Assembly (NCBI RefSeq): GCF_013266755.1
Contig: NZ_JABRWJ010000013.1
Span: forward strand, 62,001-126,000
Source: Pseudaquabacterium terrae
GTDB taxonomy: Bacteria > Pseudomonadota > Gammaproteobacteria > Burkholderiales > Burkholderiaceae_C
DNA: 64,000 nt
Direction of reading: 5' to 3'
In this document: in pieces, positions 57,246-64,000 of the stretch
Position numbering within the stretch: position 1 is the stretch's first letter
How the letters are laid out: each line of letters starts with the position of its first letter
Made by a program: the position numbers and the translations under genes
Notes under the pieces: generated by a model
The model's input: only the letters and a program-made list of their open reading frames with translations
Told to the model about the DNA's origin: nothing
Databases searched by the model: none

Positions 57246-58213
57246 GTGACGGTGGACATGGACGACGTCGCGCTGATGACCTACACCTCGGGCACCACGG
57301 GGCTGCCCAAGGGCGCGATGCTCACCTACGGCAACGCCCTCTTCAAGAGCGCGGCGGCGGCCGATTGCGCAGGCGTGCAGGCGAGCGACGTGCTGCTCGC
57401 CGTCGCGCCGCTGTACCACATCGCGGGCATGGTGGCGGGCGTGAACGTACCGGTGTTGAAGGGTGCGACCAGCGTGCTCTTCTACCGTTTCGATCCCGTG
57501 GCCACCTTGCAGGCGATCGAGCGGCATCGCATCACCAACTGGTACGGCATCGCCCCGATGAACGTGGCCTGCATGCAGGTGCCGGGCGCGAAAGACCACG
57601 ATCTGTCCAGCCTGCGGATCAGCTCGGTCACCAGCTTCGGCATCAGCTTCACCGAGTCGCTCGCCATGCAGTGGCGCGCGCATGCGCCGAACTGTCAGTC
57701 GTTCGAATCGGGCGCATTCTCGATCCCGACACCGGATCACCCGTTCCCACGGGCCAGCAGGGCGAGATCGTGCTTCGCAGTCCCGGCGTCTTCAAGGGTT
57801 ACTGGAACAATCCCGAGGGCACGGCGAGAACGCTGCGCAACGGTTGGGTGCACACCGGCGACATGGGGTCCCTCGACGCGGACGGTTATCTCACCTTCAC
57901 CGGACGGATCAAGGAGATGATCAAGGTGTCGGGCTATCCGGTCTTCCCGGAGGAGGTGGAAGGCATCCTCGTCAAGCATCCTGCCGTGGCGCAGGCGGCC
58001 GTGATCGGTGTGCCGGACGCCACCAAGGGCGAGGTGGTCCGGGCCTTCATCGTGCGCAAGCCCGGGCGCGAGCTCGACGCGGATTCGCTCATGGCGTGGG
58101 CGCGCGACAACATGTCGGCCTGCAAGGTGCCGCGCGAGGTGCGCTTCGTCGAGCAGCTTCCCGCCACGGGCGCGGGCAAGGTGTTGCGCCGGCTGCTCAG
58201 GGACCTGCGCTGA
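57246..58213 (+). pseudogene. AMP-dependent acyl-CoA synthetase/ligase, truncated and frameshifted
   Basis: Parts of one AMP-forming ligase lie in two frames. Frame one (57246 to about 57700) has the P-loop motif YTSGTTGLPKGA and runs to the centre of the protein. Frame two (about 57705-58213) resumes at ILDPDTGSPVPTGQQGEIV and continues through WVHTGDMG, GRIKEMIKVSGYPVFPEEVE and the C-terminal GAGKVLRR with the catalytic Lys. The N-terminal 150-200 residues and the central YGLTE-type motif are missing, so deletion and frameshift have inactivated it. It is unrelated to glycan use. Confidence 0.82.
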
Positions 58214-58290
58214 GTGCACGTGCCGATCGAACTCGAGGCGAAGGTCGACGGCAGTAGGGAAAGGCGAGGGCGTCTGTGCGTGGGGCTGCC

Positions 58291-61200
58291 TCAGGTGTCC
58301 TTGCCTTGCCGGTCGGCGTTCTGCGAGGGCGCGCGCTCGCGCCGGAGTGCATGCCACCAATGCCGCGTATGCGCGGCCGCATCGTAGGCGTTGCGGCCGG
58401 GCACCCTGAGCGCCACCTCGGTGCCGCGTCCGTTCGCGCTTCGGACCTCCAACTGCCCACCGATGACGACGGCGCGCTCGCGCATGCCTGGCAACCCGAA
58501 GTGGCTGACTGGCTGCCGGCCCTCGAGCGTCGCTGCGTCGATGCCTTTGCCGTCGTCGACGATCGTCAGCCGGAACTGCCGCACGCCGTAGTGCAGCGTG
58601 ACCGCGATGTGCCGTGCGTCGGCGTGGTGGAAGCTGTTGCGCAGCGCCTCTGCTGCGATGCGGCACGCTTCCTCGCGCACGACCGGGTTCAAGCCACGCG
58701 ACGCTCCGTCGACCGCGACGCCGATGACTGGGGCGGTGGCCGCTGCATGCTCCTTGGTCAAGTCGGCTCCGATGGCAGCGATCGCCTCGGCGAGATCGTT
58801 GACCTCGACGTTGGCGGCCCGCAGACCCTGCACGGCGTCACGCCCTTCGGCGATCGCCGCCGCTGCACGGTCCAGAGCGAGCTCGAGCCGCTGTTTCGCT
58901 TCGAGCGGCCGCTCCGGCAGGACGTTCATTGCCGCACGGAACCACAGCAGCGATGCCTGATATGTCTGCAGCAGCGTGTCGTGCAGCTCGCGCGCGATGC
59001 GCGCACGCTCGCCGAGCCGCGCATAGAGCGCGATCTCGAACCGGCGGTGCAACTGGCGCACGCGCAAGCGGTACGCGAGCCAGAGCGCAGTGAGCAGCAA
59101 TGCGGCGACCAGGATCCGGAAGGACCATGTCGCGTACCAGGGCGGCGGAACGCGGACCTTCAGCGCCAGCGCGCTCTCGTCCCAGTCTCCTCGCGCGCCT
59201 CGGGCCTGGACCAGGAACGTGTAGTCGCCGGTCGGCAGCATCGTGTACGTCGCGCTGCGCCGGGCGCTGTCCGTCTCGTTCCATTTCGCTTCGAACCCTT
59301 CGAGCCGGTACCGATAGCGCGTGCGCTGCGGATCGACGTAGTTCAAGGCGGCGAAGTCGAACGACACGATGCTGTCCGATTCCAGCTCCAGCGATGCGGC
59401 GGACCAGATGGGCTGCTTCAGCGGCCCGCTCCCCGGCAGCACCGGCTCGCCGAACAGGCGGAAATCGGTGAGGAACACCGGCGGCGCTCGCCCGCGCTCG
59501 ACGACCTGACCGGGGGAGAACGCCACCAGCCCCTTCTGCGAGCCGAAGAACATCTCTCCGCTCGCGCTCTTGACGGCAACCACGGGGTTGGCGAACCGAT
59601 CGGTCAACAGGCCATCCGACGCGTGATAGTTCGTGAAAGACGCGGTGCGCGGATCGAAGCGCGACAGCCCGTTCGGGGTGCTCAGCCACAGGCGTCCGTC
59701 GTCTTCTTCCAGGATGCCGAGGACGGTGTCCGCGGGCAGTCCGGAGCGCGAGCCGAACGACGTGAACGTGGCGTCGCGGGGATCGAGCTTGCCCAAGCCG
59801 CGGAACGTCGCGGCCCACACCGTGCCCGCGCGGTCGACGTGAACCGAATGGACTCGGTTGTGGCCGGGCGGATGCGCGGCGCGCAGCTCGGCATCGAAGG
59901 CCCGGAAGGTGCCCGTGCGAGGATCGAAACGCTGTACGCCGCGTGAGGCCGTCGCCAGCCACAGGGCACCGCTCGCGTCCTCCGCGATCGAGCGGTACTG
60001 GACCAGACCTTTCGGTTGTGGCCGGAAGGTCGAGAAGTCCTCCGTCGCGGGCTCCCAGCGGCTCAGGCCGAAGTCCGTCGCGATCCACAGGCTGCCGCCA
60101 CGACCGACTCGCAGCGCCGTGATCCGGTTGTGGTTCAGCGATCGCGGATTGGATGCATCGTGGACGAACGTCGTGTACCGGCCCGCACGCGGATCGAAGC
60201 GAACGAGACCGTTGCCGTGCGTGCCCAGCCACAGGTGGCCGGAGAGGTCCTTCGCGATCGCGCTGACCCCTTGGTTGAAGACTGGCTGGTCGATCTGCGC
60301 GACCTGTTCCGACGTGCGGTCCACCCGGTTCAAGCCGCGGTCCGTGCCGATCCACAGCATGTCGGGATCTTCCGCGTAGGCCGCGGTCACCGCGCCTTTG
60401 CCGAGGCTCTGCGGGACGGCCTGCTGGTGGCGGTACGACCGGAAGCGCGGACGCTCGGTGTCGAAGCGGTAGACCGCCCCTGCCTTCGTCGTCGACCAGA
60501 AGCGCCCATCGCGATCCCTGAACACGCCGACGACGAGGTCGTCGCGCAAGCCGTCGGGATCGTCCGGGTTGCTCTGGTACCAGATCGCCTGGTTGCGGTC
60601 TGGCGTCAGCTTCACGAGGCCGAGCTTGTGGGTGCCGAGCCAGAGCGCCCGGTCGTGATCCTCCTGGATCGAGACCACACCGGAAGAGGCGTTCGGCGCC
60701 ACGCCGCCATCCCGGAACGCATAGACCGTCACCTGGCCGCTGGTCACATCCACCGCGGCCAGATCGCCGCCGGAGGACAGGCCGAACCACAGCGTTCCGC
60801 TGCTGTCCTGGAACGGCCGCGATGGAAAGCCCGTGCAGACGAACCGGCGCCCCGAAGGCGTCTGCAGCCTGTTGTGGCGGGTGACCTTGCCCGAGCGCCG
60901 GTCGAGTGCGTAGAGCCCCTCGCTGCTGGTGATCCACAGCGTGCCGTCTTTCACGGCAAGCATCGCGATGACGCGCGTCTCGCCGACCGCGGGCGTATGG
61001 CGCGGCCGATGACACGTCGTCTTCGACGTGACCGGATCCAGGGCCGTCACGCCGTCGTCCGTCGCGAGCCAGATCATGCCCTCCTGATCCTCGACGATGT
61101 CGTGGGCGATCGCGACGGTGCCGCAAGCCTCGTTCGGCGAACGGTATTGCGTGAAGCTGCCGGTCTCGGGGTCGTACCGATTAAGGGAGTCGTCGGCACC

Positions 61201-61542
61201 GATCCACAGTCGGCCGTTGCGGTCCGTGGCCAGCGATTGGCCGATGATGTGGCCGACGCCCTGCGAGCGGTGTCCCTCGGGCACCTTCATGAATCCGTAG
61301 CCGTCGTAGCGCCGCAAGCCGTCGGCGGCGCTCAGCCAGAGAAAGCCGTACCGGTCCTGCGCCAGCCGTTGCAGCGCGAGCGGTGCGGAGGGCGCCTGCA
61401 GCCGGTGAAACTGGATCGGTGCGCCCGCGACGAGCGCAACCTCGACGACGGCGATGTCCTGCGATCGGGCGAACCCGCAGGTCGCGAGCGACGCGATCAG
61501 GGCCGAGAACAGCGCAACGAAGCGACGGCTCCATCTCTTCAT
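58291..61542 (-). CDS. Periplasmic-propeller sensor histidine kinase (Reg_prop/Y_Y_Y/HisKA_3)
   Basis: 1083-aa sensor kinase. A signal peptide (to GFARSQ) is followed by about 14 Reg_prop-type repeats forming two propellers (many DRNGRLWIGAD-like units), a Y_Y_Y domain (YRYRLEGFEAKW), one membrane helix near 815-835, then HisKA_3 with phosphorylated H854 in ARELHDTLLQTY and a HATPase (VDDGKGID, GLPGMRERA). In other bacteria such sensors bind sugars or oligosaccharides and pass phosphate to a NarL-type regulator; the divergent gene at 61791 begins as such a regulator. ATG 61542 is chosen for GGAGAGG upstream. The 248-bp divergent gap shows no copy of the shared promoter element. Confidence 0.9.
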   Translation of the reverse strand: MKRWSRRFVALFSALIASLATCGFARSQDIAVVEVALVAGAPIQFHRLQAPSAPLALQRLAQDRYGFLWLSAADGLRRYDGYGFMKVPEGHRSQGVGHIIGQSLATDRNGRLWIGADDSLNRYDPETGSFTQYRSPNEACGTVAIAHDIVEDQEGMIWLATDDGVTALDPVTSKTTCHRPRHTPAVGETRVIAMLAVKDGTLWITSSEGLYALDRRSGKVTRHNRLQTPSGRRFVCTGFPSRPFQDSSGTLWFGLSSGGDLAAVDVTSGQVTVYAFRDGGVAPNASSGVVSIQEDHDRALWLGTHKLGLVKLTPDRNQAIWYQSNPDDPDGLRDDLVVGVFRDRDGRFWSTTKAGAVYRFDTERPRFRSYRHQQAVPQSLGKGAVTAAYAEDPDMLWIGTDRGLNRVDRTSEQVAQIDQPVFNQGVSAIAKDLSGHLWLGTHGNGLVRFDPRAGRYTTFVHDASNPRSLNHNRITALRVGRGGSLWIATDFGLSRWEPATEDFSTFRPQPKGLVQYRSIAEDASGALWLATASRGVQRFDPRTGTFRAFDAELRAAHPPGHNRVHSVHVDRAGTVWAATFRGLGKLDPRDATFTSFGSRSGLPADTVLGILEEDDGRLWLSTPNGLSRFDPRTASFTNYHASDGLLTDRFANPVVAVKSASGEMFFGSQKGLVAFSPGQVVERGRAPPVFLTDFRLFGEPVLPGSGPLKQPIWSAASLELESDSIVSFDFAALNYVDPQRTRYRYRLEGFEAKWNETDSARRSATYTMLPTGDYTFLVQARGARGDWDESALALKVRVPPPWYATWSFRILVAALLLTALWLAYRLRVRQLHRRFEIALYARLGERARIARELHDTLLQTYQASLLWFRAAMNVLPERPLEAKQRLELALDRAAAAIAEGRDAVQGLRAANVEVNDLAEAIAAIGADLTKEHAAATAPVIGVAVDGASRGLNPVVREEACRIAAEALRNSFHHADARHIAVTLHYGVRQFRLTIVDDGKGIDAATLEGRQPVSHFGLPGMRERAVVIGGQLEVRSANGRGTEVALRVPGRNAYDAAAHTRHWWHALRRERAPSQNADRQGKDT

Positions 61543-61790
61543 ACACCGTACCTCTCCGCCTTCCGGCAGCGTCGGTTCCGCGAGCGGCGGAACGAGCGCG
61601 TCGACGGCGACCGCAATCTTCGGCGAAGTCGGAGGCGCGATGACCAGCGCGACCACCGCCCTTGCCGCATCGGGATCGAATTCTATGGCTCTGCCCGGCG
61701 GACTGCCCCCGGGTGGCGGGAGTACAGTACGCCCGCAACGGCCCTCTCGGAGCCCCCGTACGGGCGGTTCTGGCCCGGCGAGATCGGTGA

Positions 61791-63599
61791 ATGACCGAAG
61801 ACTTGGCGCCCATCAAGGTTCTCTGCGTCGACGACCACCCGATCGTGAGGCAGGGCATCGCCACGCTGCTTGGCGTGGAACCGGACATGGCCTTCGTGGC
61901 GGAAGCGTCGAACGGGCGCGAAGCGATCCAGCAGTTCCGCATCCACTGCCCGGACATCACGCTCATGGATCTGCAGATGCCCGGGATGAGCGGGCTCGAG
62001 GCCATCAGCACGATCCGGGCGGAGTTCCCGGACGCACGGATCCTCGTGCTCACCACCTATGCCGACGACGCCAACGCGCAGCGCGCGCTGCAGGCCGGCG
62101 CGTGCGGCTACCTCCTGAAGAACGCGTTGCACCGCGAACTGCTCGAAGCCATCCGCGCCGTGCACAACGGCCGCAAGGCGCTTCCCTCGCGAGGGTCCTT
62201 CGAGCTTGCCGCGCAGGTGGCGGACGCGGGCCTCATGCCGGCAGAGATCGGCGTGCTGCGATTCATCGCAGAGGGCAATGCCTACCCCGAGATCGCCCGG
62301 GCGCTGGGCCTCAGCGAAGAAGCTGTCGAAGGCCAGGTGCGAAGCATCCTGTCGAAGTTGAGCGGCCCGGAGGGCAGGCCTGCCGAGCAGGCTGCGTCGG
62401 AGGGCGAGTTGATGCAGGCCGAGCGCGCCGCCCGCTTTGCCGCCGAGCTGGCCAACCGCGCGAAGAGCGAGTTCCTGGCGAACATGAGCCACGAGTTGCG
62501 CGCACCGCTGCATGCCGTGCTGGGCTACGCGCAACTGCTCGCCAAGGACGCCGGACTGAGCCCGCGGCAGGAGCGCGGCTTGAACACCATCCAGGAGAGC
62601 GGCGCCCACCTGCTTTCGCTCATCAACGACATGCTCGACCTGGCGCGCATCGAAGCTGGCCGCACCGAGCTGAACCCGGTGCCGCTGCCCCTGCCCGCCT
62701 TCCTGCAGGCGGCGCTCGAACTGATGCTGGTGAAGGCCAAGGAGAAGCAGCTGGCCCTGGTATTCGAGGCCGGGACGGGTCTCCCGAGCTTGGTGCTGGC
62801 GGACGAGCGCCGGCTGCGTCAGGTGCTGCTGAACCTGCTGGGCAATGCGATCAAGTTCACCGACCACGGCACCGTCACGTTGCGTGCCTCGGCCGAGCCG
62901 CAGGGCCCCTCGCAGGTGCTGCTGCGGCTGGTGTTCGAGGACACGGGTGTCGGCATGCGCCCCGAGGATCTGGAACGCATCTTCCAGCCCTTCGAGCAGG
63001 TGGGCAATGCCGATCGTCGCAACGCCGGTACCGGCCTTGGCCTGGCGATAACGCGCGCGCTGGTGAACGACATGGGCGGACAAGTGCGGGTGAGCAGCGA
63101 ACTGGGGCGGGGCACCCGCTTCGAGGTGGAACTGCCGTTGCCCGTGGCGTCGCTCGCGCAGGCCCCCTGGCACGCGTCCGGCGTTGCGCGCTACGAGGGC
63201 CCCCCGAGGCGCGTGCTGGTGGTCGACGACGCCGATTCGAACCGCGCACTGATGTGCGATTTCCTGACCAACGCCGGATTCGAAGTCGCGCAGGCGAACG
63301 ACGGCTGCCGGATGTTGGTGACCGCGAAGTGCTTCCGGCCGGACCTGATCCTGATGGACATCGCGATGCCGTGGGTGGACGCCGTGGAGGCCACGCGCCG
63401 ATTGCGGCAGGATGCCGATCTGGCCGCGGTGCCGGTGATCGCGGTATCGGCCTCGGCCACCGCCGACAACCGCGCCGCCTGTTTGCAGGCCGGGGTCAAC
63501 GTGTTCCTCATCATGCCGGTCTCCCTGGAGACGCTTCAGGCCCACATCGGAAAGGAGCTCGGTTTGCGATGGATCGAGCCGAGCGAGGGTGCAGGTTGA
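61791..63599 (+). CDS. NarL-type response regulator fused to hybrid histidine kinase
   Basis: 602-aa protein with order REC (1-125, phospho-acceptor D60 in LMDLQMPG, K110), LuxR-type helix-turn-helix (about 148-192), HisKA (H234 in FLANMSHELRAPLH), HATPase (LLNLLGNAIKFT, DTGVGM, GTGLGLAI) and a second REC. The helix-turn-helix departs from the family at contact positions (SEEAVEGQV where SxxTVKxHV is usual). The second REC keeps LMDIAMP but has Met in place of the conserved Lys (FLIMPV). The joint falls around residues 190-215. It looks like an in-frame merger of the cognate regulator of the divergent kinase with a hybrid kinase. Sequencing error is unlikely since both halves are in one open frame, but a natural multidomain protein is possible. 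Confidence 0.85.
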   Translation: MTEDLAPIKVLCVDDHPIVRQGIATLLGVEPDMAFVAEASNGREAIQQFRIHCPDITLMDLQMPGMSGLEAISTIRAEFPDARILVLTTYADDANAQRALQAGACGYLLKNALHRELLEAIRAVHNGRKALPSRGSFELAAQVADAGLMPAEIGVLRFIAEGNAYPEIARALGLSEEAVEGQVRSILSKLSGPEGRPAEQAASEGELMQAERAARFAAELANRAKSEFLANMSHELRAPLHAVLGYAQLLAKDAGLSPRQERGLNTIQESGAHLLSLINDMLDLARIEAGRTELNPVPLPLPAFLQAALELMLVKAKEKQLALVFEAGTGLPSLVLADERRLRQVLLNLLGNAIKFTDHGTVTLRASAEPQGPSQVLLRLVFEDTGVGMRPEDLERIFQPFEQVGNADRRNAGTGLGLAITRALVNDMGGQVRVSSELGRGTRFEVELPLPVASLAQAPWHASGVARYEGPPRRVLVVDDADSNRALMCDFLTNAGFEVAQANDGCRMLVTAKCFRPDLILMDIAMPWVDAVEATRRLRQDADLAAVPVIAVSASATADNRAACLQAGVNVFLIMPVSLETLQAHIGKELGLRWIEPSEGAG

Positions 63600-63604
63600 T
63601 CACA

Positions 63605-63889
63605 GAAGCCCACCAGCGCGGCCGAGGCGGACTTGTGGGGCACGTGCGTGAAGCGTGCACCCGTCGTCGTCTGCAGCAGTTCCAGGCACAGGCGGCTGGA
63701 CGTGCCGTTGCCGCCGGAACCGAAGCTGATCCTGCCCGGCTCGGACCTGCCGCGTTCCACCAGCGATGACACGGGCCTGGACGTCGACGACGCTGCCGGG
63801 GAGAGCGGGACGACGAGCGTGATCACGCACTGGGGGTAGGGCTTGTCCGCGGCCCGTGCCTCGCCGCCGAGGGCCAGCGCGCCGGCCAC
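63605..63889 (-). pseudogene. TctC-type tricarboxylate binding protein, broken
   Basis: Fragments of a TctC/Bug-family periplasmic binding protein lie in two frames: a signal-like start and KPYPQCVITLVVPLSP in one, GSVVDVQARVIA in another, then GRISFGSGGNGTSSRLCLELL and THVPHKSASAAL back in the first. The central part and the C-terminus are missing; similarity stops about where the hybrid kinase gene ends. Two frameshifts and at least one deletion make it a pseudogene. Confidence 0.72.
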
Positions 63890-63911
63890 CAGTGCGAAGC
63901 GCGCCTGTCCC

Positions 63912-64000
63912 TCAGCGCTCTCCCGCCGGGCGCGCGGGCGCGGCCGGCAGCGGCAGCTCGTTCGCCGCGTAGACCTTGATCTCCGGCGCGGCGACGGCCA
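63912..64000 (-). CDS. C-terminal end of an unidentified gene running off the window
   Basis: The last 28 codons of a minus-strand gene are visible, ending at the TGA complement at 63912-63914; they include PEIKVYAANELPLP followed by a Pro/Ala-rich tail. Too little is present to name the family. The broken TctC gene follows 22 bp after the stop. Confidence 0.4.
   Translation of the reverse strand, partial: AVAAPEIKVYAANELPLPAAPARPAGER

Noticed and set aside
61543-61790. Copy of the shared regulon element between the sensor kinase and the regulator-kinase gene
   Set aside because: Neither GGTGTTT nor CGAAYTA with the right spacing is present on either strand, so this pair is not placed in the regulon.

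Overview
The window reads as a chromosomal segment of a high-GC Gram-negative bacterium, most likely a betaproteobacterium of the order Burkholderiales (Roseateles/Mitsuaria/Rubrivivax-like). The basis is the base composition, two TonB-dependent receptors, a PEP-CTERM protein, a TctC-type binding-protein remnant and overall protein flavour. This placement is inference. I saw no rRNA, tRNA, CRISPR array, phage gene or transposase.

About 55 kb (1 to 55.6 kb) is a very large plant-polysaccharide utilization locus whose gene content fits fucosylated xyloglucan. Backbone cleavage: GH74, GH9 and GH5. Side-chain trimming: GH31 alpha-xylosidase, GH35 and two GH2 enzymes (galactose), GH29 and GH95 (fucose), GH43, GH51 and GH39 (arabinose/xylose), plus an SGNH esterase. 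Uptake across the outer membrane: two TonB-dependent receptors, the first preceded by a lipoprotein that could act as a surface glycan-binding protein. Uptake across the inner membrane: a xylose-type ABC system (xylF-xylH-half-size ATPase), a second sugar ABC system linked to L-fucose oxidation genes, and a GPH symporter next to a cytoplasmic GH1. Intracellular metabolism: xylA and xylB for xylose, and an aldo/keto reductase plus lactonase for L-fucose. Local regulators are a ROK repressor (XylR-like) and a LacI protein. Two tryptophan-halogenase-like flavoproteins are embedded in the locus with no obvious role.

Layout: 1-7.5 kb, minus-strand GH74-GH31-GH2; 7.8-19.2 kb, plus-strand lipoprotein-TonB receptor-halogenase-GH9-xylose ABC; 19.2-22.0 kb, minus-strand small protein-GH39-ThuA; 22.1-27.7 kb, plus-strand fucose ABC and catabolism; 27.8-29.3 kb, minus-strand second halogenase; 29.5-47.9 kb, plus-strand ROK-xylB-xylA-TonB receptor-GH35-esterase-GH1-LacI-GPH-GH95-GH43; 48.1-55.6 kb, plus-strand GH51-GH5-GH29-GH2. 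The four main plus-strand units share one upstream element with fixed geometry: GGTGTTT, then exactly 25 nt, then CGAAYTA leading into a -10-like hexamer. This is the best evidence that they form one regulon.

From 55.6 to 58.2 kb the sequence is decayed, with remnants of an esterase, a GH3 enzyme and an acyl-CoA ligase around a PEP-CTERM gene, and a perfect 36-bp palindrome at one junction. The right end (58.3-63.6 kb) holds a large periplasmic-propeller histidine kinase divergent from an unusual protein that joins a NarL-type response regulator to a hybrid kinase. A broken TctC gene and a gene end running off the window follow.
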